From 21-14-0-10-47-8 sp966211455 (GTDB taxonomy: Bacteria > Bdellovibrionota > Bdellovibrionia > Bdellovibrionales > Bdellovibrionaceae): a stretch of DNA of 64,000 nucleotides. Where the stretch lies: positions 60,303 to 124,302 of the forward strand of contig CBIHNI010000015.1 in the NCBI GenBank assembly GCA_966211455.1. The letters are read 5' to 3'. The translations under genes were made by a program, and so were the position numbers. Shown here piece after piece: positions 7,815 to 16,124 of the stretch (position 1 is its first letter; every line of letters begins with the position of its first letter). The notes under the pieces were generated by a model. It was given only the letters and a program-made list of their open reading frames with translations. It ran no database searches and had not been told where the DNA came from.

Positions 7815-9376
7815 GCCTTGGCGGAACCAATCTTTACTTTCTGACATTCATTTTGGTCACGGCGGCGACTTTGCTTTGTCTGTTGCTCTGCAGGCTGGCG
7901 TTGAGTTCGGATTCGAAGTTGAAACTGAACTATATTCTTGTTGGACTCTGCATTTTATTGCCGCTGGTTGCTCCATTTTTCAATCAATCTTTTGAGCTTC
8001 AACCTGTGGCGCATATCGAAGCTGCAAGTTCGCTGCGCGAGTTCGATTTAGGTCTGGGAAAAGAACTTGTTTCTGTGGGGCCGACAAAGTCATCACTGCA
8101 GATTGGGGCGGATCGAAGCTTTCAAATCCTGATGGCTTTGGTCGCGATCTCGCTTCTTTTAGGAATTGGAAAGCTTGCGGTCGATATCAAACGCCTTCGC
8201 GAGATCTTGCGTGGGGCTTATGTGATTCGCAGAATTGGCCGTGTTCGCGTTGCGGTGTCGGGACGAATCCGGGTGCCTTTCTCGGCTTGGTTTTTCGGCG
8301 CTTGGGTTTTGCTTCCGACCGACTTGATTTCCGATTCAAGTGCTGTTCGGATTTCGATTTTACATGAACTTCAACATCATCGCCAGAAAGACACATTGTG
8401 GATCTATGCGATCCAAATTCTGAAAGCCTTGCTGTTTTTAAATCCCTTGATGTGGATTTGGGAAAAGCAGATTTCAGAGATTCAAGAGTGCGCTTGCGAT
8501 GAAAATATCATCAACCGCGGCAAAGCATCACGGGGGGAATACGCCCACCAGCTGATCGCGATCGCGGAAAACGCCGTGCAAAGAAAAGAGCAGCTTGTGT
8601 GCGCAGCAGGTCTCGCTTTTCTCAATGACCGGCATTCACTATCCAGGAGGATGGAATCTATGTTTCAAGAGAAAAGTTATCAACGAAAACTGTCATGGGC
8701 TTTGGGGCTTGCTTTGGTGATCAGTTTGACCGGAACAGCCATGGCGGCGAAGCAAATCGTTGGCGATCGTCGCATTAGCTTGATCGAAGCCCAAAAGATG
8801 GCGGATCAAGCCAAGCAAGGGACCGAGTTCCCGATCGTGATGAATGATCAAGTGCTGAAGCAGCTGAATCGCTACCTGGGAACCGAAGAAGGTCGTCGAT
8901 TTGTGCGAGAATCAATCGAGCGTATGGAAAGCTATCGATCAATTTTGGATACGAAGTTAGAGCAATACCAAATGCCAACCGAACTGTTGGCGATCGGGAT
9001 TGTCGAGTCAGGGTATAAGAATCTTCCGCAAGCTTCGAACAAAAGCTGGGGGGCCGGCGTGTGGATGTTTATCGAGTCGACGGCGAAAGTTTTCGGATTG
9101 CAGGTCAATGCCGGCCGTGATGATCGCCTGAATGTTGAGATGGAGACCGATGCGGCGATGAGATACCTAAGCGCGAACAATTTGCGATTTAAGAACTGGT
9201 TGCTGGCGATCCAGGCGTACAATAGCGGTGAAAGAGCAGTTGAGAACGCCATCGAAGAGCATGGCACCCGCGATGTTTGGGTTTTGTTAAAGGCAGGGCT
9301 TTCCAGCGACAAAGATTACTTGGCGCGAGTCATGGCCATGGTTTTAATTCTTAAAACTCCAGCGACACTGAATTAA
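7811..9376 (+). CDS. M56 (BlaR1/MecR1-type) membrane protease fused to an SLT lytic transglycosylase domain
   Basis: 521 residues. Several membrane segments (~10-30, ~40-56, ~100-118) lead to a cytoplasmic zinc-protease domain with HELQHH (His185, Glu186, His189) and the M56 signature ECACDENI (~225). Another membrane segment (~295-312, WALGLALVISLTGTAMA) exports the C-terminus. Residues ~340-521 are a lytic-transglycosylase fold: IGIVESGYKN with catalytic Glu ~399, GAGVWMFIESTAKVFGL, and AIQAYNSGERAV. Classical BlaR1 has a penicillin-binding sensor in that position. Here a murein-degrading or murein-binding module replaces it, so the signal may be peptidoglycan itself. Translationally coupled to the repressor. 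Confidence 0.85.
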   Translation: MSLGGTNLYFLTFILVTAATLLCLLLCRLALSSDSKLKLNYILVGLCILLPLVAPFFNQSFELQPVAHIEAASSLREFDLGLGKELVSVGPTKSSLQIGADRSFQILMALVAISLLLGIGKLAVDIKRLREILRGAYVIRRIGRVRVAVSGRIRVPFSAWFFGAWVLLPTDLISDSSAVRISILHELQHHRQKDTLWIYAIQILKALLFLNPLMWIWEKQISEIQECACDENIINRGKASRGEYAHQLIAIAENAVQRKEQLVCAAGLAFLNDRHSLSRRMESMFQEKSYQRKLSWALGLALVISLTGTAMAAKQIVGDRRISLIEAQKMADQAKQGTEFPIVMNDQVLKQLNRYLGTEEGRRFVRESIERMESYRSILDTKLEQYQMPTELLAIGIVESGYKNLPQASNKSWGAGVWMFIESTAKVFGLQVNAGRDDRLNVEMETDAAMRYLSANNLRFKNWLLAIQAYNSGERAVENAIEEHGTRDVWVLLKAGLSSDKDYLARVMAMVLILKTPATLN

Positions 9377-10100
9377 CTGAGCTTGCAGATCGGGAGGGAG
9401 TTTTCGCTCTCCCGATTTCTCGGGCCCATTCTTGCCAGTGCAGACAATCTTTTTTTGGATCTTGGATCAAAACAGGTTCGTGGAACTCGATTCGTGCCGT
9501 GATTCCTTCGGTAGCGAAAAGATTGAAGAGATGCATTGGGAAAAAATCGCGATCGATGTATGCCACCGCACGTAGAGGTGAGTAAGAAATACGAAATGGC
9601 TGCACTTTGAATTGACCTTCGTGGGCGATTTCAAAAGCGCCATGTCTCCAGTCTTTGCTTTCGGTGATACAAGTGGTGCCTGATGGGAAGATCGCAATGC
9701 GGTTGCCGTCTTGTAAGGCTTGATGAATCGAAGCTCGCGCTGATTTTCGCGAGCCACCATTTTCGCGCTTCACGAAGACTGTATCGATCTTGCGAGCGGC
9801 ATGTCCAAAAACCGGCCAGGCATTGATTTCGTGTTTCGCAACAAAGGAAATCCCGCGGGTCGCCGCCAGCAAAAGTGGAATATCCAAATAACTGATGTGA
9901 TTTCCTAAAAAGAGCAGAGATTTTTCTGAGCTCGGAACTCCAACAACTTCCCATTTCACGCGCAAGCTGGACAGCGTCTGACGAGCCCAATCAAATTTGA
10001 GCAGATTTAAATTTGCTTTCGGTTTATGAGCAAGCTGCAGATATCGATAGGTTTGCGTGAAAACGCCCACGGTCCCGTTCAAAGAATCCAATGTTCCCAT
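9351..10100 (-). CDS. 1-acyl-sn-glycerol-3-phosphate acyltransferase (PlsC family)
   Basis: 249 residues from ATG 10100. It has the acyltransferase block I NHISYLD (H-x4-D) at ~70 and block III FPSGTT (usually FPEGT; here Ser replaces Glu) at ~140. FVKREN and a hydrophobic N-terminal helix are also typical. The family transfers an acyl chain to lysophosphatidate in the inner membrane. Its 3' end overlaps the M56-SLT gene by 26 bases in convergent orientation, leaving no room for a terminator. Confidence 0.8.
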   Translation of the reverse strand: MGTLDSLNGTVGVFTQTYRYLQLAHKPKANLNLLKFDWARQTLSSLRVKWEVVGVPSSEKSLLFLGNHISYLDIPLLLAATRGISFVAKHEINAWPVFGHAARKIDTVFVKRENGGSRKSARASIHQALQDGNRIAIFPSGTTCITESKDWRHGAFEIAHEGQFKVQPFRISYSPLRAVAYIDRDFFPMHLFNLFATEGITARIEFHEPVLIQDPKKDCLHWQEWAREIGRAKTPSRSASSVNSVSLEF

Positions 10101-10206
10101 GCGCGCATCATAACCGGAAATCGAGAAAAATATATTTTAGTTTTGTTAAGATCCCTGACGGAAGACTGACGAGACCGCGGCCGAATTTGCGGCCAAGCTT
10201 AAGGAG

Positions 10207-11169
10207 ATGCAAAGAAAGATTCAATTTTTGGGCTTAGGCTTCGAAGCGGGGCAAGAGCAACCAGGTCTTCGGCATTCTCCAGCATGGATGAGGAGTTTTT
10301 TCCCTGTCTTTCAAGAGAAGGGGATTCGCATCCGCGATGTGGGAGATGTTCTTTCGGACTCTGTTCTCTGCACCAAAATCCATTCCTCTCATCAAATTGA
10401 AGATTACGACTGGCGCCCGTATCAAGTCGCCTTTCGTACGGCCAAACGCTTGTTGCAAGAACCAGATCTGCTGCTGAATTGGGGAGGCGATCATAGCATT
10501 GCGCTTTCCACGGTCGCCGCATTTTCGACCCTGTTTCCAACCGGCAATGTGGTGTGGATCGATGCGCATGCGGATTTAAATCTGCCGTTGTACTCGCCAA
10601 CAGGAAATTTTCACGGCATGCCGCTGTCGGTGCTTTTGAATTTGCAGAAAGTGCGTGACGAGTTCTTTCCGTGGTTGAGCTCAAATCTGCAGCCGCAGAA
10701 CTTGATTTACGTCGGCGGTCGCGATTTCGATCCTTTTGAAAAACGAATGATCCGCGATCTGAATATTCAGGTTTATTCGAGCGAGGAAATTCAACAACGC
10801 GGAATGAAGTCTGTGGCGCAAGAAATCTATCAGAAGACCTGCCATCAGCCTTTGCATATCAGCTTTGATATCGACAGTGTTTCACCCGAACTTGCGCCAG
10901 CGACCGGCGTGCCGGTGAACAAAGGACTGAGCCTGCAAGATATCAAAGATTTGGGCCAGATCTTTTCTCGACATGCGCATCTAAAATCCATGGATGTGGT
11001 CGAAATCAACCCCGAGCTTTCGGATGAAACCGGGGTTTTAAAAACATATTTGGCGTCCATTCAGTTCTTAATGTCACTTCTTCAACAGTCTTATCAAGGG
11101 GGATTGTATGATGGCACTCGTCGATCAGATCAAGAGTTCAACACAGCTTCGTTGGAATCGCGTTCATAA
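10207..11169 (+). CDS. Arginase/agmatinase/formiminoglutamase-family hydrolase
   Basis: 320 residues. The ureohydrolase metal motifs are in order: NWGGDHSIAL (GGDHS), WIDAHADLN (DAHxD), SFDIDSVSPELAPATG (usually DxDxxDPxxAPGTG; here SerPro replaces AspPro) and VEINPE. It hydrolyses a guanidino or formimino group using two Mn ions. Which substrate cannot be told. The ATG at 10207 directly abuts its only Shine-Dalgarno (AAGGAG at 10201-10206), unusually close. The 3' end overlaps the next gene by 62 bases, which suggests co-expression. Confidence 0.8.
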   Translation: MQRKIQFLGLGFEAGQEQPGLRHSPAWMRSFFPVFQEKGIRIRDVGDVLSDSVLCTKIHSSHQIEDYDWRPYQVAFRTAKRLLQEPDLLLNWGGDHSIALSTVAAFSTLFPTGNVVWIDAHADLNLPLYSPTGNFHGMPLSVLLNLQKVRDEFFPWLSSNLQPQNLIYVGGRDFDPFEKRMIRDLNIQVYSSEEIQQRGMKSVAQEIYQKTCHQPLHISFDIDSVSPELAPATGVPVNKGLSLQDIKDLGQIFSRHAHLKSMDVVEINPELSDETGVLKTYLASIQFLMSLLQQSYQGGLYDGTRRSDQEFNTASLESRS

Positions 11170-11959
11170 GTTTCGATCGAAAATTCAAATGAATATCGAA
11201 GTCGGCCCCTACGTCATGAAGACGGCCGAAACACGCGAAGAGCTGATGGAAAGCTTCATGTTGCGAGACGAAGTCTTCAATCAAGAGTTCCGCGGTATTG
11301 AAAACCCAGGCCTTGATTTCGATCGCTTTGACTATTTCTTTGATCACTTGATCATCGTGCATCGCGAGCAGAAGAAAATCATCGGTACCTATCGCTTGAG
11401 CTGCTCGACATTTTCAGATGAATCGTACACCGCTTTGGAATTCGACTTGACCCAGCTGATGCGCTTGCCGGGCCCACATTTGGAACTGGGTCGGGCCTGT
11501 ATCCATCAAGACTATCGCAAGGGCTCGGTGATCTCACTTTTATGGCGCGGAATTGCCGAGTACATGAACCTTTGCGGAGCGCAGGTTCTGTTCGGTTGCT
11601 CGAGCCTTAAAATCAATGAAGCTCGAGAAGCCGCTTTGGTCTATCAATACCTGCGTGAACAAGGTCAGGTGTTAGAAGGAAACCCAAGCCAGCCGACCCG
11701 AAAATTTCAAATGCACGATTTCGGAAAATGGTCTCAATGCTTCCAAATCGGATTAACCCCCGAGCAAAGACAAGAGGCCGATGCTTTGATCCCGTCCTTG
11801 CTTCGATCTTACCTGAAACTGGGAGCTCGGGTCGCAGGCCCACCGGCTTTCGATCGTGATTTTGATTGCATCGATCTTCTAACGGTTCTGCGCAAAGAAG
11901 ACTTGGCCATCGCGTTTGCGGATCGATTGGGTATAAAGCCTCGAAAATCAGCGATTTAG
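11108..11959 (+). CDS. OlsB-like N-acyltransferase (GNAT fold)
   Basis: 283 residues; ATGATG at 11108 follows AGGGGG. The core (~30-220) reads TREELMESFMLRDEVFNQEF, then FDHLIIVHREQKKIIGTYRLS, then LELGRACIHQDYRKGSVISLLWRGIAEYM, the pattern of ornithine-lipid/hemolysin-type acyltransferases that take an acyl chain from acyl-ACP. The C-terminal ~60 residues carry FDRDFDCIDLLTVL, also typical. Coupled with an arginase-family gene, whose product class can yield ornithine. An ornithine-lipid route is therefore attractive but only inferred: no OlsA is adjacent, though a PlsC-family gene lies next door at 9351. Confidence 0.75.
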   Translation: MMALVDQIKSSTQLRWNRVHKFRSKIQMNIEVGPYVMKTAETREELMESFMLRDEVFNQEFRGIENPGLDFDRFDYFFDHLIIVHREQKKIIGTYRLSCSTFSDESYTALEFDLTQLMRLPGPHLELGRACIHQDYRKGSVISLLWRGIAEYMNLCGAQVLFGCSSLKINEAREAALVYQYLREQGQVLEGNPSQPTRKFQMHDFGKWSQCFQIGLTPEQRQEADALIPSLLRSYLKLGARVAGPPAFDRDFDCIDLLTVLRKEDLAIAFADRLGIKPRKSAI

Positions 11960-12027
11960 GCGCTGCGCGCTAGATGACAAGCCCTTAAAACTTGGATAAT
12001 TTGGTCCATTCGTGAAAGGGCATTTCG

Positions 12028-13419
12028 ATGAAAACGACTTTGGTTCGATCTTTGTACCGTGAAACAGAAAAACACCTGGATCAAGAAATCCACCTGTCAG
12101 GTTGGGTCCGCAAAATCCGGGATCAGAAAAGTTTCGGGTTTATCGAACTGAATGACGGCACTTTCTTTAAGGGCGTGCAGGTCGTTTTCGATGACAAGAT
12201 GGCAAACTTTGACGAAGTCGCCAAGCTTTCGATCGCAAGCTCGATTTATGTCACGGGCAAATTGGTGAAATCGCAAGGTGCCGGCCAAGCGTTCGAAGTG
12301 TTGGCTTCGAAAATTGAAGTCTATCAAAAGGCTTCGCCCGAGTACCCGCTGCAAAACAAACGTCACAGCTTCGAGTTCCTGCGCGAAATCGCGCATCTGC
12401 GCTCACGCTCGAACACATTCTCGGCGGTTTTCCGTGTGCGTTCGGTGTTGGCCTTTGCGATCAATAAATTCTTTCAAGAGCAAGGCTTCGTTTTGGTGCA
12501 CACGCCGATCATCACAGGTTCCGATGCTGAAGGTGCCGGCGAAATGTTCCGCGTGACCACGCTGAAGCTGGATAAACCACCACGCAATGCCGATGGCACG
12601 ATTGACTCGTCTCAGGATTTCTTCGGAAAAGAAACGAACCTGACCGTCAGCGGCCAGCTGAATGGTGAGACGTTCTGCTCGGCTTTCCGTAACATCTACA
12701 CCTTCGGTCCGACTTTCCGGGCCGAGAATTCAAACACCTCTCGCCATGCGGCCGAATTTTGGATGATCGAACCCGAGATCGCTTTCGCCGATTTGAATGT
12801 GGACATGGATCTGGGCGAAGACATGATCAAGTACATCATTCGCTACGTGATGGAACAATGCCCAGAGGAAATGGACTTCTTCAATCAGTACATTGAAAAA
12901 GGATTATTCGATAAGCTGAACAATGTTTTGAACAATAAGTTCGCGCGTATCACTTACACCGAAGCGATTCAGATTCTGGAAAAATCAGGCAAGAAATTCG
13001 AATTCCCGGTGAAGTGGGGCATCGACATGCAATCCGAGCACGAGCGCTTCTTGGCCGAAGAGCATTTCAAAAAGCCGGTGTTCGTGACCGATTACCCAAA
13101 AGAGATCAAAGCTTTCTACATGAAGCTGAATGATGATCAGAAAACGGTGCGCGCCATGGATTTGCTAGCGCCAGGAATCGGTGAAATCATTGGCGGTTCT
13201 CAGCGTGAAGACAACCTGGAGCTTTTGGAAAAGCGCATGACCGAAGTGGGTTTGCATCCAAAAGATTACGGTTTCTACTTGGATTTGCGCCGGTATGGCA
13301 GCTTCCCGCACGCGGGCTTTGGTTTGGGCTTCGAACGCATGATGATGTACCTGACTGGCATGAATAATATCCGCGACGTGATTCCGTTCCCAAGAACGCC
13401 GAAAAACGCGCTTTTCTAG
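12028..13419 (+). CDS. asnS: Asparaginyl-tRNA synthetase
   Basis: 463 residues, full length. The N-terminal OB domain (ETEKHLDQEIHLSGWVRKIRDQKSFGFIEL) is followed by class-II catalytic motifs: motif 2 FRAENSNTSRHAAEFWMIEPE and motif 3 GFGLGFERMMMYLTGMNNIRDVIPFPR. The AsnRS insertion is present (TVSGQLNGE) and the motif-3 neighbourhood ends in PRTPKNALF. It charges tRNA-Asn. ATG 12028 follows AAAGGGC. It is not overlapped by neighbours. Confidence 0.95.
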   Translation: MKTTLVRSLYRETEKHLDQEIHLSGWVRKIRDQKSFGFIELNDGTFFKGVQVVFDDKMANFDEVAKLSIASSIYVTGKLVKSQGAGQAFEVLASKIEVYQKASPEYPLQNKRHSFEFLREIAHLRSRSNTFSAVFRVRSVLAFAINKFFQEQGFVLVHTPIITGSDAEGAGEMFRVTTLKLDKPPRNADGTIDSSQDFFGKETNLTVSGQLNGETFCSAFRNIYTFGPTFRAENSNTSRHAAEFWMIEPEIAFADLNVDMDLGEDMIKYIIRYVMEQCPEEMDFFNQYIEKGLFDKLNNVLNNKFARITYTEAIQILEKSGKKFEFPVKWGIDMQSEHERFLAEEHFKKPVFVTDYPKEIKAFYMKLNDDQKTVRAMDLLAPGIGEIIGGSQREDNLELLEKRMTEVGLHPKDYGFYLDLRRYGSFPHAGFGLGFERMMMYLTGMNNIRDVIPFPRTPKNALF

Positions 13420-13524
13420 TTTCAATTACACAGAAATCGGAAAACCGCTCTATCGCAGGGCGGTCCGTGTTGCATTCCACACATCAGGCTGGGTAGGGTG
13501 CGGACAATTCCTGGGGGGGGATTT

Positions 13525-14277
13525 ATGGGAATTGCACTGATCATCGCTTCGTTTCTGAATGTCGCCGTGGCGGGTATCTTTGGCGCCGACAATCGGGTTG
13601 AGGTCACAAACACCACTTATCCTTGGACCGCTTTGGGCCGCCTGCAAATCGAGACATCGATCTGCACGGGCGTGATGGTGGGCCCTTGTCAGCTTTTGAC
13701 GGCCGGCCACTGTGTGATCAGTGAAGGCACGCAGAAGCCTTATACTTATCCCATGACCTTCAGTCCTTTTGGCGGCAATCAAACCGCAAAGCCCGTGCAC
13801 ATGTATTGGGGAACCCCGCAAAGTCATATGCTGCACGAACCAAACGACTGGGCGATTTTGATTTTGGATCAATCGATCGGAAAAAAGACGGGCTGGTTCG
13901 GGGTGCAAAATCCTTCGGACTTTAGCTTGGCGGTGAATCCGGTCATTTTGGCCGGCTACAATCGGGATCTTTTTAACGGAGCGAAGCTCACTTCGGATTC
14001 GACCGCAGTGATGCATCAGTTCTACAGCAACGGCATTATCGGTCTGGAAGCCGATTCGTTTTCCGGAGCCTCCGGTGCGCCGATCTGGTTTATGAATGCC
14101 TCCAAGCAACCGACGGTCGTGGGCATTCATGTCGGTGCGATGATGAACGTCGTGAACGGCAAAAACACGCAGATGTATTTCGATCAATGGTCGGACGAGC
14201 AAAAGGCCGATGCGGTCGCAGTGAAACAATTCTGGTCTTCGCTGCAAGAAGCTCTTCAGTATCAGTGCCCACAATAA
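13525..14277 (+). CDS. Secreted trypsin-like serine protease (S1/V8 type)
   Basis: 250 residues from ATG 13525. An N-terminal hydrophobic segment (MGIALIIASFLNVAVAG) serves as signal peptide. The catalytic triad is visible: His in LLTAGHCVI, Asp in EPNDWAILIL and Ser in FSGASGAPIW. The extended frame from 13498 would add nine residues without a better ribosome site. An unbroken run of eight G (13513-13520) stands four bases before the start and acts as the Shine-Dalgarno. Such a run is prone to slippage. Probably exported, with a target unknown. Confidence 0.8.
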   Translation: MGIALIIASFLNVAVAGIFGADNRVEVTNTTYPWTALGRLQIETSICTGVMVGPCQLLTAGHCVISEGTQKPYTYPMTFSPFGGNQTAKPVHMYWGTPQSHMLHEPNDWAILILDQSIGKKTGWFGVQNPSDFSLAVNPVILAGYNRDLFNGAKLTSDSTAVMHQFYSNGIIGLEADSFSGASGAPIWFMNASKQPTVVGIHVGAMMNVVNGKNTQMYFDQWSDEQKADAVAVKQFWSSLQEALQYQCPQ

Positions 14278-14476
14278 AAGTCCTGCTGACCAGACGAAGG
14301 CCGCTCTCTGACTCGAAAACTGCTGGACGAACAGGCCGGATTCTTGAGACGGCTTTAGATCGTTCGCGAAAAACTCACCTTTAGTTAATCAAATCTAAAC
14401 CCGAAGACATGTGAAATGGGCAAAGCCATCAAGTTTCGTCTAGGAGGCCAGGCTTTGCTATTCAAGGAGAATATCC

Positions 14477-15955
14477 ATGAAATGGAATCTGAGTCTTAAG
14501 GGCAAATTGCTTTTTCTCTGCATTTTCCTTTGCAGCATCAGCGTGATGGTCGGAGTCGCCAGCTTCTTCTCTCTGAAGCAAGTTGAATCCGAGTATGCGT
14601 TCCTGCCCCAGAAAGTGATGCCGAAGCAAGAAGACGTCAATTCGATGTATCTCAGTTATCGTCGCGTGCGGATCACGCTGCGAACATTGGGGATGACAGG
14701 AGTAACTCCGGAAATCGCAGCGCAAGCGATCCGTGACACAGAAGCTGCTATTCAAGAATTTGAAAAGACCGAACAAGATTATCTGGCGCTGGGTTTTGTT
14801 CCGGGCCAAAAAGAACTTGTCGAAAAGATGCAGGCCTCTTGGCAAGATTTCAAAGCGACAGGCGCCGAAGTGCTAAGCCTTTATAGAAAGGGAACACCCG
14901 AAGACCTGGCGCGAATGCAGCAGATCTTCTTTGTCGATTGCCCGCAAAAAGCCGCCGATTTCACCGACAAGATTAAAGCGTTGAAAGCTTTCCACCAAAA
15001 AGTTGCGGAGACGCGAGTGGCGGCCGCGGTCAAAGCCGGAGAGCAGGCATCGATGATCACAATCTTGATCATTGCTTTCGGTTTGTTTGCCGGGATGGGT
15101 GTCGGATATTTGATTGCATCGACACTGGCTCGCGCCCTGAATCGCATCAGCGAAGAGATCGCAACCGCAGCTCAACAGACGGCGGCCAGCGGAAATCATT
15201 TATCGAAAGCCAGCTCGCAGCTTTCCAGCGGTTCGGTGCAGGCGGCGGCTTCGCTTCAGGAAAGTGTCGCGTCTTTGGAAGAGCTTTCCAGCATGGTGAA
15301 ATTGAACACGGAAAGCGCCGGTCAGGCGAACACGCTTTCGCAACAGTCGCAGTCTTCCGTGGAAAGAGGACAGGTTGAAATTTCGAAATTGATTTCGGCC
15401 ATGTCGGATATCGCCAGTGGCTCGAAAAAAATCGAAGAGATCATTTATGTGATCGACGACATCGCTTTCCAAACCAATCTTTTGGCCCTGAACGCGGCGG
15501 TTGAAGCCGCACGTGCGGGCGAGCAGGGAAAAGGTTTCTCGGTGGTGGCGGAAGCCGTTCGCAGTTTGGCACAGCGAAGTGCCTCGGCCGCGAAAGACAT
15601 CGCAAGTCTGATCAAAGAGAACGTGGCGAAAAGTCATCAAGGTTCCGAGATCGCAAATGTCAGCGGGGTTGTCTTGAAGGAGATTCTCGAGGCCACTCGC
15701 AGGGTTGCTGATCTGAACAAAGAAATTGCCACCGGCAGCGCCGAACAATCCAGCGGGATTGAGGGCATTTCACAGGCGGTGACCCAGTTGGATCAAACCA
15801 CCCAATCCAATGCCTCTTCGGCCGAAGAGGTCGCGGCTTCTTCGGAAGAGATGTCGCATCAAGCCGTGATGCTGGCCGATCTGGTGACCGATCTGCGCAT
15901 TCTGGTGAAGGGTCCGCAAGCGGCGGCCCCGGAAGAGCAACAAAAGGCCGCGTAA
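14477..15955 (+). CDS. Methyl-accepting chemotaxis protein (no HAMP)
   Basis: 492 residues with AAGGAG before ATG 14477. TM1 (~10-32), a ~150-residue periplasmic four-helix-bundle sensor (MYLSYRRVRITLRTLGM), TM2 (~190-212), then directly a long coiled coil without an evident HAMP. The signalling tip is canonical: IDDIAFQTNLLALNAAVEAARAGEQGKGFSVVA. The C-terminus has no pentapeptide tether for CheR. It relays ligand state to CheA/CheW. Close paralogue of 22866-24374; both periplasmic halves share YRRVRITLRTLG and FVPGQKEL, so related ligands are likely. Confidence 0.9.
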   Translation: MKWNLSLKGKLLFLCIFLCSISVMVGVASFFSLKQVESEYAFLPQKVMPKQEDVNSMYLSYRRVRITLRTLGMTGVTPEIAAQAIRDTEAAIQEFEKTEQDYLALGFVPGQKELVEKMQASWQDFKATGAEVLSLYRKGTPEDLARMQQIFFVDCPQKAADFTDKIKALKAFHQKVAETRVAAAVKAGEQASMITILIIAFGLFAGMGVGYLIASTLARALNRISEEIATAAQQTAASGNHLSKASSQLSSGSVQAAASLQESVASLEELSSMVKLNTESAGQANTLSQQSQSSVERGQVEISKLISAMSDIASGSKKIEEIIYVIDDIAFQTNLLALNAAVEAARAGEQGKGFSVVAEAVRSLAQRSASAAKDIASLIKENVAKSHQGSEIANVSGVVLKEILEATRRVADLNKEIATGSAEQSSGIEGISQAVTQLDQTTQSNASSAEEVAASSEEMSHQAVMLADLVTDLRILVKGPQAAAPEEQQKAA

Positions 15956-15973
15956 AGTGATGTTATGGAAGTG

Positions 15974-15991
15974 CGACCCGTAAGCGGGTCG
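15974..15991 (+). terminator. Hairpin after chemoreceptor gene
   Basis: CGACCCG (15974-15980), TAAG loop, CGGGTCG (15985-15991): a perfect 7-bp GC-rich stem 18 bases past the stop. There is no T-run, so it may act as a weak or Rho-assisted terminator. Confidence 0.4.
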
Positions 15992-16124
15992 TGATGACTC
16001 GTGGACCGTTCTTGATCTGAAAAATCTTTCATTCGTTCTCGGGCAGATTGTGATTGCCCGTGGGAAATTCTCCGGATCCCGCAAGAATCTGTTATAAAGG
16101 ACGGCAGCTTCAAGGAGGCTTGCC

